Shown: positions 8,186 to 16,675, numbered from the stretch's first letter. The stretch is DNA of 41,520 nucleotides from Rikenellaceae bacterium (GCA_900767375.1 CAAFYX010000043.1:1-41520), one strand, 5' to 3'. Notes: generated from the letters alone by a model not told the origin. Translations and numbers: made by a program.

Positions 8186-9379
8186 CTATTTCTCCAGCAT
8201 GAACACTTCGCCCTTCAGATAGTTTACGCTTTCCTGCGCGAATCTATAGCCTTTGCTGTCCGGCCGGGCGACCTTCAGATATTTCTCATACCACTCGATG
8301 GCCGACTTATAGTCCTTCTTCTGCTCATAGCAGTATGCCACCGTTGAAAGAGCGGAGATCAGCTTCGGGTTATTGCTATAAGCTTCCTTGTAGTGCATGA
8401 TGGCTGCATCCCAATTGTTCTGCGCCATGTAATAGCCATAACCATACTGCTGATGCACCCGTGCCAGGGCACCCTTGTCAGGCTGGAGCATCTCAAGAGC
8501 CTTGTCCAGCCAAGGTTTGACATCCGTAGCAAACGGCTTGAATGAATCAGACTCCACAGAAGCGATGGAAACGGCCAGATTCACATCGCTGGAGTCTATC
8601 TGCCACGCTTTCTTCAGCTCTTCAGAGGCCCTGTACATAACCTTTGTCTGAGCATAGCTCTGACCGAGATAGTAATGCACTCCGTAATTGTCATTGCCCA
8701 GCTGGTTCTGCTTTTCCAGAACTTCTATGGCAGACTCGCAATCACCTTTACAGTACAGCGCGAGCCCCTTTATCGGAGCGATGGTAAAATTATCAGGTTC
8801 GAGCTCCAGAAACGCATCGGCAAGGGATATCACATTATCGTAGTCCTTCCTGCCAAGGTATATCTTGGCCACCTTGCTGACGACTGACTCATTATACGGT
8901 TTCTTCTGAAGAGAAATGCCGTAATATACGAGGGCGGAATCATACTGCTCCATCTGGTTGAAGGAATCTCCGACAAGGGACGCAACGGCAGGAATGGTAT
9001 CCCTCTGCAGGATGGCCTCGCCCGCAGAGACTGCCTGCGAATAACCTTTCAGTCTGTAGAAGCACGCCATCTTCCTCACCTGGTAGAGCAGGTTTTCAGG
9101 AAAACGCGAAGAAAGAAGCATATAGGTGCCGACCGCATCATTATAATTCCCGCTCTGGAAATGGCAGTCGGCAAGTTCTGCGAACACGTCCTCATCCATA
9201 TCCTCAGGCCGTACAAGCGCGGACAACAGGTCTATTGCCTCGTCAGTCTTGTAGATATTCTTGAGCGCCCTCGCCTCCCGGATGACGCTTTGCCTGACAG
9301 CAACGCTGTCAGGCCCCTGTGCCGCCACCACAACTGGCAGCAGCACAAGAACGAAACATAATTTACTCGCCAGACGCAT
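8186..9379 (-). CDS. Secreted tetratricopeptide-repeat protein
   Basis: A 397-residue protein with an N-terminal signal peptide ending near AAQG (about residue 22), followed by about ten degenerate TPR helix pairs (for example DEAIDLLSAL, YNDAVGTYMLL, YKSAIEWYEKYLKV). It is probably a periplasmic scaffold for protein contacts; there is no catalytic motif. Its start codon abuts the M56 gene stop (9379/9380), so it is the third gene of a BlaI-M56-TPR operon. In similar Bacteroidetes cassettes the TPR protein accompanies an envelope-stress or peptidase signalling pair. Its specific role is not readable from sequence. Confidence 0.88.
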   Translation of the reverse strand: MRLASKLCFVLVLLPVVVAAQGPDSVAVRQSVIREARALKNIYKTDEAIDLLSALVRPEDMDEDVFAELADCHFQSGNYNDAVGTYMLLSSRFPENLLYQVRKMACFYRLKGYSQAVSAGEAILQRDTIPAVASLVGDSFNQMEQYDSALVYYGISLQKKPYNESVVSKVAKIYLGRKDYDNVISLADAFLELEPDNFTIAPIKGLALYCKGDCESAIEVLEKQNQLGNDNYGVHYYLGQSYAQTKVMYRASEELKKAWQIDSSDVNLAVSIASVESDSFKPFATDVKPWLDKALEMLQPDKGALARVHQQYGYGYYMAQNNWDAAIMHYKEAYSNNPKLISALSTVAYCYEQKKDYKSAIEWYEKYLKVARPDSKGYRFAQESVNYLKGEVFMLEK

Positions 9380-10594
9380 TTACTTCAAAGTGAAAATGAC
9401 CGGAAATGTATATGTCACGGACACATTTTTACCATCTATCTTTCCCGGAGTCCAGTCCGGACTCTGGCTGACAACGCGGACAGCCTCTGCATCCAATGAT
9501 TCATCCGCTCCCTTGAATACCTTCACATCCGTCACTTTGCCTTTGGCATTGACTGTGAACGAAACCATAACTTTTCCTTGGATGCCCGCCGATTTGGCGC
9601 TCTCAGGATAGACCAGCCTTTCATTCACCCATTTGGCGAACTCGCCTTCACTCTGCCCGTTGAACAAAGGTTTTTCTTCAAGCAGAGAGAATGGCACCGG
9701 CTCCTCCTCGATGGTGGCGGCTTCGTCCTGGACGGCTTCAGGGTCATTACCGCCGCCATTGTTCGTGCAGAAGCACATGGCGCACAGAAGCACCGGGGCA
9801 CAGAAAAGGTATCCCAGCCGCGCCCACTTGTTTGTTTTTGTTGTTTGCATCATTGTGATCCGATTTTTGAGTTTGGTGTGATTGAAGCCGTTGGCCAATT
9901 GGAAACGCTGGGTTCCCACAGCTTTTTTCACTAGGAGTAATTGATATTGTGCAGCATCGATGCCTTGTTGGATAACAGAGTCATCAGCTTCATACTCGTG
10001 AAGCATCATCAGTTCAGAGCGGGCCATCCATACAAGAGGATTGAACCAGTGGACGAGCGTGACAACAGAGAAAAACAGAAGGTCGCATGTGTGGCAATGG
10101 CTGACATGGGCAGCCTCATGTTCAAGGATAACCGGATGATCTTCATAGTCACGCTTGCTGATGACAATCGTGCGCAAGAAGCTGAAAGATGGAATGTCCT
10201 CATCAATGATTCTCAATGTATAACCGCCCTCTGCTTTCAATGCGCCTTGCCTTATGACAGCATACGTTTTCAGAAGTGACTGAAGCATCAGGACAAATAC
10301 GGTCATGACTCCTGACAAGTAGATGAGGATGCATGCAGTCTTCCAGTCGAATGAAACGGATGAACCGTCAACGATGTCATCGTCGACATTGACCTCCGGT
10401 ATTACAATATGCGGTATGCTATCGGTCAAAGCGGGAACATCAATCTTGAAAACCGGTATCAGCATGCAGATTAGCGTTCCGAGCAAAAGCATCATTCTAT
10501 TGAAGCGGAAGAAGGTCTTCCGTTTCATAAACAGAATGAAAAAAGCATAGAATACAGAGAGCAGTACCCCGCTTTTGATCAAGTATCCCATCAT
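9380..10594 (-). CDS. M56 (BlaR1-like) membrane metallopeptidase with TonB C-terminal domain
   Basis: This is a 404-residue inner-membrane protein. Hydrophobic segments lie at about 5-22, 33-50 and 85-108. The gluzincin zinc motif HEAAH is at 159-163 and a downstream HEYEADD supplies the third ligand. Another membrane segment (about 258-278) follows, then a periplasmic TonB-C domain (about 310-404) with YPESAKSAGIQGKV and VKVFKGAD. In BlaR1/MecR1 the M56 domain cleaves a BlaI-type repressor after sensing. Here the penicillin-binding sensor is replaced by a TonB-like module, so the stimulus is probably not a beta-lactam. The start overlaps the BlaI-like gene by 4 bp, consistent with a coupled repressor/protease pair. 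Confidence 0.92.
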   Translation of the reverse strand: MMGYLIKSGVLLSVFYAFFILFMKRKTFFRFNRMMLLLGTLICMLIPVFKIDVPALTDSIPHIVIPEVNVDDDIVDGSSVSFDWKTACILIYLSGVMTVFVLMLQSLLKTYAVIRQGALKAEGGYTLRIIDEDIPSFSFLRTIVISKRDYEDHPVILEHEAAHVSHCHTCDLLFFSVVTLVHWFNPLVWMARSELMMLHEYEADDSVIQQGIDAAQYQLLLVKKAVGTQRFQLANGFNHTKLKNRITMMQTTKTNKWARLGYLFCAPVLLCAMCFCTNNGGGNDPEAVQDEAATIEEEPVPFSLLEEKPLFNGQSEGEFAKWVNERLVYPESAKSAGIQGKVMVSFTVNAKGKVTDVKVFKGADESLDAEAVRVVSQSPDWTPGKIDGKNVSVTYTFPVIFTLK

Positions 10595-10953
10595 TTCCTC
10601 TTGCTTTCTATTGTCGATATGAGGGCCTTCAATTCTTCCAGCCCCATTTCATCTTCTTCCACGAACTGTGAGACCATACTGATGAAGGAATTGTTATAAT
10701 GCTTTGAAACGATATCCTTCACCGCCGTGCTACGGTATTCACTTTCCGGGACTGCCGGACTGTACTGGAACGAGTTCGCCATAGGCTTACGCACCACATA
10801 ACCTTTCTCTTCCAAGAACTTGACCTGTGTGGCTACTGTATTGTAATTAGGCTTGGGCTCCGGAAGGCCCGCCACGATGTCGCGGATGAATACATCACCT
10901 TTCTTCCAGATGACATTCATCACTTCTTCTTCTTTCGTAGTAAGTTTCTGCAT
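10591..10953 (-). CDS. BlaI/MecI-family transcriptional repressor
   Basis: A winged-helix repressor of about 120 residues beginning MQKLTTKEEEVMNVIW, the normal start of the family. The recognition region NYNTVATQVKFLEEKGYV follows, then a helical dimerisation tail. The reading frame can be extended six codons to a GTG at 10971. That start would lie almost at the -7 box (10974-10981), so ATG 10953 is preferred. The downstream M56 peptidase is the presumed protease that removes it. There is no beta-lactamase gene nearby, so it probably regulates its own operon in response to an envelope signal. Confidence 0.92.
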   Translation of the reverse strand: MQKLTTKEEEVMNVIWKKGDVFIRDIVAGLPEPKPNYNTVATQVKFLEEKGYVVRKPMANSFQYSPAVPESEYRSTAVKDIVSKHYNNSFISMVSQFVEEDEMGLEELKALISTIESKRK

Positions 10954-10973
10954 AAAGGCATTCTGTTTCACTG

Positions 10974-10981
10974 CAAATATA
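10974..10981 (-). promoter_or_regulatory. -7 promoter element of the BlaI-M56-TPR operon
   Basis: TATATTTG on the minus strand, a perfect TAnnTTTG, ending 21 bp before the chosen blaI-like ATG. No clear -33. The AT-rich flank may hold the repressor operator, but no strong dyad was identified. Confidence 0.6.
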
Positions 10982-11150
10982 ACTATTATTTTTATATCTC
11001 CTAATTTTTTCGGAGTTTAACTAATAATTTCGTAAAGAGTGCCCGCGGAGGACCCGCCCCCGAAAAAACGGCGAAAGAATATCTCCCGTGGCAAAAAATC
11101 CGTAAATTAGTACCCGTTATCCGCATAATGAAAAACCTTATAAAAAAATA

Positions 11151-11180
11151 AAAAAGCCAGCACATTCGAGCTGGCTTTTT
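11151..11180. terminator. Bidirectional terminator downstream of the GH95 gene
   Basis: Perfect 11-bp stem AAAAAGCCAGC/GCTGGCTTTTT with an 8-nt loop. T-runs occur on both strands. It serves the leftward GH95 gene, which ends at 11199. The rest of 10982-11150 is AT-rich with a GC-rich patch and no gene visible. Confidence 0.85.
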
Positions 11181-11198
11181 CAATTGTATCAGGCGCCG

Positions 11199-13562
11199 CT
11201 ATTCCAGACCGGCTCCAAAGGTAACGGACTGACCGGCGGCCAGTTCGAAATCTTTGGTCTTCTCACCATAGCGGACAGTGAACGGATGGCCGAGGGTGGA
11301 CTTGACGGTGCAGGACACCAGCTCCCCGTCCTTCCAGGAGATGCTCACTTCATAGCCTCCTCTGGCCTTCAGGCCGGTGACCGAGCCGCCCTGCTTCCAT
11401 CCAGGCAGCAATGCCGGCAGAATGGAAATCTCACCTGCATGGCTCTGCAGAAGGGTTTCTGCCATGGCGGCGGTAAGGCCGAAATTGATATCTGACTGAT
11501 TGGATCCTGAGAAATGGAGGTTATTTCCGAAACCGCCGAAACGGCGGCCGTTGGTCATGAATATCTTCCTGAGCACCTCGTCGGCCTTGTCGCCGTTCTC
11601 GAGTCTGGCCCATTGGCAGATGTCGATGGCACTGTTCCAGAAGGATGTGACAGGACGCGGCTCCAGCCAGGCCTCGACAGCGGCGGCCAGTTCAGGGGTG
11701 CCGCGCAGGGTGATGGAATTGCCAGGGAAGAGTCCGAAGGTGCCTGACCAGTTGTGGTTCTCGCGACCGCGGGTCCATTCCTCAATCCAGCCCTGAAGCA
11801 TGCCGTCCGCTCCGACCAGATAAGGAGGGATCCGGTCGAGAGCCTCCGCCAGTTCGGTGCTGAAATCGCCGTCCACACCCAGTATGGAAGCGGCCTCGAT
11901 GCAGTGCGGGAAGAGATCGCGGATGAGGGCGTTGTCCATCGTGGTGTTAGGCGCGAGGAACTGCTCCTCGGGGTTTCCGTCGATGAAATAGCCCTGCTCA
12001 GGGGACATTGAAAACGGGATCATCAGGTAACCGTAGTTCGGGTTAACCTCGAGGATATCCATCAGGAACTCGGCGGCCCCCTTCATTATAGGATAGTACT
12101 TCCTGAGGAAGTCAATGTCCTCGGTGTAAAGCCAATGCTCCCAGATGTGCTGGCAGAGCCAGACGCCGCCCATCGGCCACATGCCGTAGCGGGCGGCGTC
12201 CACAGGGGCGGTGCCGCGCCAGAGGTCGGTGTTGTGATGGGTCACCCAGCCGTCGGCGTCGTAATAGAGCTTCGCCGTTTCGGCGCCGTTCTCGGCGAGG
12301 TCCTCCAGCAGGTGGAACAGCGGAGCCGTGCACTCGGAGAGGTTGGTAACTTCAGCCGGCCAGTAGTTCATCTCGGTATTGACATTGACAGTGTATTTGC
12401 TGCCCCAGTTAGGGAGGAGGTCCTGATCCCAGCGACCCTGGAGGTTGGCAGGCTCGCTGCCCTCACGGCTGCTTGAAACAGTGATATAGCGGCCGAACTG
12501 GAAGAGCTTGGCCTGCAGGTTCGGATCAGGCAGGCCCTGCTTGAGGGAGTCCATGCGGACATTGGTAGGGATCTCATTGTCCGCAACGTCACCGACATTG
12601 AGGTGCACCCTGCCCATAAGGCCGGAAAAATCCTGCAGGTGAGCGGCCTTCAGCTCCTTGAAACCCTTGCCGTCGACCGCGGCGAGAATCTCGTCGCAGC
12701 GGGCAGACGGGTCGCCGCCGATGTCATTGTATTTGACGAAGTTTGTTGCAATGGTCAGGACGAAGGTGACGGAGCTGGCATCCTTCACCACCAGGCTGGA
12801 GTCGGTGGCCTCGAGCGTGCCTTTCTCAGAAATGGCCACCACGTCGGTCTGGAAGCTCATTCCGTCGCCTTCCACCTTGTGGACCAGATCGAAATCCCTC
12901 GGAGCCTTGTAGCTCCAGGTACCGTTCATCGTCAGGCGGTTGCCGGCAGTGCTGACAGCCCTCTCGAACGGGCTCTTGAGCTTCGCCTCCACATTCACCA
13001 TACCAGGTCTGTCCGCCGACAGCCTGACAACCATCACATGGTCAGGATAGGACATGAACACCTCACGGGTCATCTTCACGCCACCCTGGGTGTAGGTGAC
13101 AGTCACGATGCCCGTCTCCATATCGAGCTCACGGTAATAGTCCGTGAACGGTGCATCATCTGACATGAAGTCAAGCATCAGGTCACCGACAGGCACATAG
13201 GTCTGCTGGTTGGCAGGTTTGCCATAGAAGTGCTCGTCCACGAGTCTCTCGGCCTCCTTGTACTTCTTCGCATACATAAGTTCCTTAATCTGATCATAGT
13301 AGTTGTGAGCCTCGGGGTCGTTGTAGTCGTGAGGACGGCCTGACCAGAAGGTGGACTCGTTCAGCGCGATGCGCTCCTCGTCCACGCGGCCGAAGACATT
13401 GCCGCCCATATAGCCGTTGCCGATAAGAAGACCATCCAGCCAGACATCTCCGGCAGGCTGGTCATACCAAAGAACCATCTCTCGGCTGGACACCGGAGCC
13501 TTCTCCGCACAGGAAACGGAAAAGAGAAGAACAAGAAAAAACAGGGGAAAAAACTTCTTCAT
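11199..13562 (-). CDS. GH95-type alpha-L-fucosidase/galactosidase-like lipoprotein, divergent
   Basis: A 787-residue lipoprotein (lipobox FSVSC, Cys18), probably anchored in the outer membrane or facing the periplasm. The N-terminal GH95 beta-domain motifs (WYDQPAGDVWLDGLLIGNG, LNESTFWSG) and the (alpha/alpha)6 barrel motif NVNTEMNYWPAE (about 393-404) are clear. So are QSDINFG (about 690) and the tail ILPALLPGWKQG. GH95 enzymes release alpha-L-fucose or alpha-L-galactose by inversion. The usual QEW...HRHxSHL stretch here reads QGWIEEW...NHNWSGTFGLFPG (about 590-612), so residues near the expected general acid differ. Fold assignment is firm, activity is uncertain. A remnant ORF precedes it by 23 bp under a common promoter. 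Confidence 0.85.
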   Translation of the reverse strand: MKKFFPLFFLVLLFSVSCAEKAPVSSREMVLWYDQPAGDVWLDGLLIGNGYMGGNVFGRVDEERIALNESTFWSGRPHDYNDPEAHNYYDQIKELMYAKKYKEAERLVDEHFYGKPANQQTYVPVGDLMLDFMSDDAPFTDYYRELDMETGIVTVTYTQGGVKMTREVFMSYPDHVMVVRLSADRPGMVNVEAKLKSPFERAVSTAGNRLTMNGTWSYKAPRDFDLVHKVEGDGMSFQTDVVAISEKGTLEATDSSLVVKDASSVTFVLTIATNFVKYNDIGGDPSARCDEILAAVDGKGFKELKAAHLQDFSGLMGRVHLNVGDVADNEIPTNVRMDSLKQGLPDPNLQAKLFQFGRYITVSSSREGSEPANLQGRWDQDLLPNWGSKYTVNVNTEMNYWPAEVTNLSECTAPLFHLLEDLAENGAETAKLYYDADGWVTHHNTDLWRGTAPVDAARYGMWPMGGVWLCQHIWEHWLYTEDIDFLRKYYPIMKGAAEFLMDILEVNPNYGYLMIPFSMSPEQGYFIDGNPEEQFLAPNTTMDNALIRDLFPHCIEAASILGVDGDFSTELAEALDRIPPYLVGADGMLQGWIEEWTRGRENHNWSGTFGLFPGNSITLRGTPELAAAVEAWLEPRPVTSFWNSAIDICQWARLENGDKADEVLRKIFMTNGRRFGGFGNNLHFSGSNQSDINFGLTAAMAETLLQSHAGEISILPALLPGWKQGGSVTGLKARGGYEVSISWKDGELVSCTVKSTLGHPFTVRYGEKTKDFELAAGQSVTFGAGLE

Positions 13563-13585
13563 AATATATACGATTAATTTGAATA

Positions 13586-13717
13586 CTACTCCACGGTGAT
13601 CTCATCGATGAAGATGAAGGCAGGGCTTCCGGCACCCGGATGCCAGGCGGGGATCTCTCCGAGATTCTTGGCAAAGGCATTCACATAACGGGCTGCAGCG
13701 GTCAGGAGTTTATGCAT
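13586..13717 (-). pseudogene. 43-codon remnant: start of a secreted protein fused to a glycosidase C-terminus
   Basis: The open frame starts MHKLLTAAA, like the first residues of a signal peptide. It runs straight into ARYVNAFAKNLGEIPAWHPGAG and ends IFIDEITVE. From memory, the latter part resembles the extreme C-terminus of Bacteroidetes GH20 beta-hexosaminidases and similar enzymes (RYV...AKN...P.WHPGAG...FVDEI). All of the catalytic region is missing. A perfect -7 box sits 21 bp upstream. The simplest reading is an in-frame deletion of about two kilobases that left the promoter, start and tail of a gene formerly upstream of the GH95 gene. A leader peptide role is an alternative. Confidence 0.6.
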
Positions 13718-13738
13718 AATCTTGTGGGTTAGTAATTG

Positions 13739-13746
13739 CAAATGTA
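13739..13746 (-). promoter_or_regulatory. -7 promoter element for remnant ORF and GH95 gene
   Basis: Minus-strand TACATTTG matches TAnnTTTG fully and lies 21 bp before the remnant ATG (13717). The -33 region is not convincing. Confidence 0.5.
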
Positions 13747-13775
13747 CTCTTTTGCTGGCAAAAAACATCTCCTGT

Positions 13776-13807
13776 TTTGCTGGTTCTCCAAAATTTGCCG
13801 ATATTTG
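13776..13807 (+). promoter_or_regulatory. Promoter of the lipoprotein-PLD-esterase run
   Basis: TTTG at 13776-13779, 20 nt spacer, GATATTTG at 13800-13807 (7 of 8). The ATG follows at 13830. It diverges from the GH95-side promoter about 30 bp away. Confidence 0.65.
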
Positions 13808-13829
13808 ACACAATAAAAAAGAATTGGAA

Positions 13830-15596
13830 ATGAAAATATTACGGACTTTGGTGGCTGCGGTCGCCGTTCTTGCAACCTTTTCCTCCTGTTACAAAGAAGA
13901 ACCGGTGACATTCCCGGAATCCATCGAAGGACTCTGGGCCAGCTCCGGCTGTGACCTCAGCGCCGGAAAGCAGACAATGTACCTGCTCGAGATATCTGAC
14001 AACAGTTCAAGGCTCGTATCCCTGATACTGGGCAAGGGCTTTACATCCGTTGTGGAAAAAGAGAACATGGATGTCGATATCACTTTCAACAGTTCCAAAG
14101 GCAAGGGACATTTCATCGGGCACGGCCGGCAGGAAACCAGCTACGAGTTCGGAGTCTCGAAGGACGGCCAAATGATGTTCATCCGTAAAGACGGCGGCAC
14201 CATAACCCTGTCCGGCTGCGACGGCACTCTCGACGAAAAGGTCAGAACCCTGAAACAGACACTTGTCCCGAAGATGCAGCTCCCTAACGGCTTCGTCGGC
14301 CCGTCCACATATAACGACCTCGGTGCAGGCATAACCCCTGTGCTGGGCAATACCCTGGCCGCCGTCCCCATCCTGCCTACAGAGAGCATTCTGGACTGGG
14401 TGCTGAAGGGTCTCGTGACCGGAAGCTCCAGCACCGCGGCCAAAATGATCATCGAGAGTATGGTCGAGGACGAGACTTCCAGGAAACTTGACGAGATCAT
14501 CGACCAGGTGAATAACATCAACACCCAGCTCACGAATCTCATCAACCTCGTCCACGACACCACCTACGAGAGATACCTCAACGAGCGCACAAACAACTAC
14601 CTGAACCCGCTGCGCAATCTCTCCAGTGAATACATCCTCAGGCTGAAGGAGGCCAAGGAGAAGGACGAGGATACCGCTCCTATCGTACTGGAATGGGGCG
14701 AACGCACCGTAGCGGGCAACCCTGCATACATTGAGGTGCGCAATTTCATAGGCTTCTTCATCGACACTATCGTCGAAAGGAAGAATATCTATCAGATCTA
14801 TGACATGTATGTCTTCAACACCCACCCGTGGGAGAACCTGGGCTATGGCCTGCGTGAGTATCTGCGCGCCTGCGACGCCTGTGTCATAGCGCAGAACGTG
14901 CTCCTGTCCCATCTCTACTATATCTACAGTGACAAATACAGCGCAGAGACCAGGCAAAAACTCTGCGACGATCTGAGGGAAAGCTTCGAAACATACAAGG
15001 CCTTCGCCAGGGACAACGCCGTCGAACGCCACAAGGATCTGGCCATCTGCCAGATCAAGGACGCGCACTTCATCATGCCGACAAAGCTTGTCACCCGCGA
15101 TTTCAAGAACCATCCTTGGTTCCCGAACGAGACCCCGTGGGACTTTGAAAACAGTGAAAGCGCCTGGTGCTTCGTCAACGGAGAGAAGGACAAGACCTGT
15201 GTCGAGCTTTACAAATCCTGCCTCTCCACCGATGAGCTGAAAGCCATAACCGACTACTACAAAGGCTCTCCGTACACCAGTCTGTATGAAGTCCTCAAAC
15301 AGGAGGCGAACTGCACCCTTCCTTTCAGCGATGCCGAAATGTCGGGAAAAAAGGTGATGCTCCAGGTCCAGACAGACGGTGGCACAGAAAGCCAGTCAAT
15401 GACAAACAACAACTATTACCTCTATGCCAACAACGCCGTCGAAATGGCCAAGGACTTCAAGGCAGGAAGGAAGACCATCGGCATAGCCTGGCTCGAACGC
15501 CACGGATTCCTCTGGATGGAGCAGTGGTTCAAGCAGTGGGACACCTATTATTCCGACCAGCTCTGGGTCCGCACTGACATCACAGAACGCTATTAA
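13830..15596 (+). CDS. Uncharacterised lipoprotein with lipocalin-like front and long helical region
   Basis: A 588-residue protein not recognised as a named family. The signal ends in a lipobox FSSC (Cys20). Residues about 30-125 look like a small beta-rich lipocalin-like module (SIEGLWASSG, then alternating strands). A Gly/hydrophobic stretch (about 165-210, including LGNTLAAVP and DWVLKGLVTG) is followed by a coiled-coil-like helix (DEIIDQVNNINTQLTNLINLV) and a largely helical remainder. An amphipathic-helical body after a hydrophobic hairpin is reminiscent of alpha-helical pore formers, but that is only a shape argument. The longer reading begins at a TTG (13824); ATG 13830 is chosen. Its stop is 11 bp before the PLD gene, implying an operon. 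Confidence 0.8.
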   Translation: MKILRTLVAAVAVLATFSSCYKEEPVTFPESIEGLWASSGCDLSAGKQTMYLLEISDNSSRLVSLILGKGFTSVVEKENMDVDITFNSSKGKGHFIGHGRQETSYEFGVSKDGQMMFIRKDGGTITLSGCDGTLDEKVRTLKQTLVPKMQLPNGFVGPSTYNDLGAGITPVLGNTLAAVPILPTESILDWVLKGLVTGSSSTAAKMIIESMVEDETSRKLDEIIDQVNNINTQLTNLINLVHDTTYERYLNERTNNYLNPLRNLSSEYILRLKEAKEKDEDTAPIVLEWGERTVAGNPAYIEVRNFIGFFIDTIVERKNIYQIYDMYVFNTHPWENLGYGLREYLRACDACVIAQNVLLSHLYYIYSDKYSAETRQKLCDDLRESFETYKAFARDNAVERHKDLAICQIKDAHFIMPTKLVTRDFKNHPWFPNETPWDFENSESAWCFVNGEKDKTCVELYKSCLSTDELKAITDYYKGSPYTSLYEVLKQEANCTLPFSDAEMSGKKVMLQVQTDGGTESQSMTNNNYYLYANNAVEMAKDFKAGRKTIGIAWLERHGFLWMEQWFKQWDTYYSDQLWVRTDITERY

Positions 15597-15607
15597 TACT
15601 TGGACGG

Positions 15608-16675
15608 ATGAAACCTGTCAGGAACGCCATCCTCGCCGCCACCCTCATAGCCTCCACCGTAGCATCGGCGCAGACTACTGAGGGAAACAGCGCCAGACTC
15701 TTCTCCTGCGGACGCGAATTCTACAGCGAGCTCTCCGAGGCCATTGACAGTGCTCAACGGTGCATCTGCTTCCAGTACTACAGCGTCGGCTGTGATTCCG
15801 TCTCCACCGCCCTTCTCGGAAAGCTTCAGAAAAAGGCCGCAGAGGGCGTTGAAGTCTATGCCATCATCGACAACTACGGTTGCCGCCACAGGGAAAACCC
15901 GATGGACGACAGCCTCATCGAAAAATACAGGGACAACGGACTCGATATCGCCCTGTTCAATGTCCGGAGAATCGCCAACCCACTCCCCAGGAACCATCGG
16001 AAACTCACCGTCATCGACGGCTGCACCGCTTTCGTAGGAGGAATGAACATCCACGACTCCAATATCCACCCCTCCGAGGTCCTCGGCGAAGTCAGGGACT
16101 ATACCCTTCGCCTCGACGGCCCGGTCGCAGGCATCCTCCAGCAGACTTTCGAGCAGTCCTGGAACGAGTGGTCCGACCACCAGGCCATCTCCGTCCCTGA
16201 ACCTTCGGAAATGGATGGCAACGGAGATCTGGCAGTCAAAGTCTGCCCTACCAAAGGGTTCATTTCCAGACCCACGGTCCGGGACCATTACCTCCGCCTC
16301 ATCGAATCCGCCGGCTCCTCGATTGTAATAGCCAACGCCTATTTCATACCGTCGCCTCCTATCCGCAAAGCCCTCAGAAAAGCGGCAGACAGAGGAGTGG
16401 ATGTCAGCATCAGCACAGGCGGCATCACAGACCTTGACAATATCCTGAAGCAAAGGCAGCTGCGCAATCTGAACCGGATGCAGAAATGCCCGAACGTGAC
16501 GGTCCGCACAAAGGAAGGCTCCTTCATCCACGCGAAGGCCATCAGCATCGACTCCCATATCCTGTTCCTCGGCTCCGCCAACCTCGACTACCTCAGCCGC
16601 ACCATCAATTACGAACTCTGCGTCGAGATCGATGATGACGCCCTCGCAACCCAGTTCGAAGCCACGCTCCGGTAG
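15608..16675 (+). CDS. Secreted phospholipase D-superfamily protein (cardiolipin synthase-like)
   Basis: A 355-residue protein with two HKD motifs: HRKLTVID (His130, Lys132, Asp137) and HAKAISID (about 308-315). Each is followed by the expected Gly/Ser-Asn signature (GGMNIHD; GSANLDYLS). PLD-fold enzymes hydrolyse or transfer phosphodiester head groups, for example in cardiolipin synthesis. Classical cardiolipin synthases begin with two membrane helices. Here a cleavable signal peptide ends near SAQT (about residue 22), so the enzyme should be periplasmic or secreted. It lies 11 bp after the unknown lipoprotein gene and 36 bp before an esterase gene. Either lipid remodelling or an effector role would fit. 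Confidence 0.9.
   Translation: MKPVRNAILAATLIASTVASAQTTEGNSARLFSCGREFYSELSEAIDSAQRCICFQYYSVGCDSVSTALLGKLQKKAAEGVEVYAIIDNYGCRHRENPMDDSLIEKYRDNGLDIALFNVRRIANPLPRNHRKLTVIDGCTAFVGGMNIHDSNIHPSEVLGEVRDYTLRLDGPVAGILQQTFEQSWNEWSDHQAISVPEPSEMDGNGDLAVKVCPTKGFISRPTVRDHYLRLIESAGSSIVIANAYFIPSPPIRKALRKAADRGVDVSISTGGITDLDNILKQRQLRNLNRMQKCPNVTVRTKEGSFIHAKAISIDSHILFLGSANLDYLSRTINYELCVEIDDDALATQFEATLR

Noticed and set aside
7719..8202. Small open frames over the tRNA and palindrome
   Set aside because: They read through tRNA-Ser and hairpins and have no coding signature.
9380..10953. Beta-lactam resistance regulon
   Set aside because: BlaI and M56 are present, but there is no beta-lactamase or penicillin-binding sensor domain. 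The C-terminus is TonB-like, so a resistance function is not supported.
14007..15113. 368-residue minus-strand frame opposite the unknown lipoprotein
   Set aside because: Considered because the lipoprotein has no known family. The plus-strand frame has a promoter, a signal peptide with lipobox and operon spacing; the minus frame has none.
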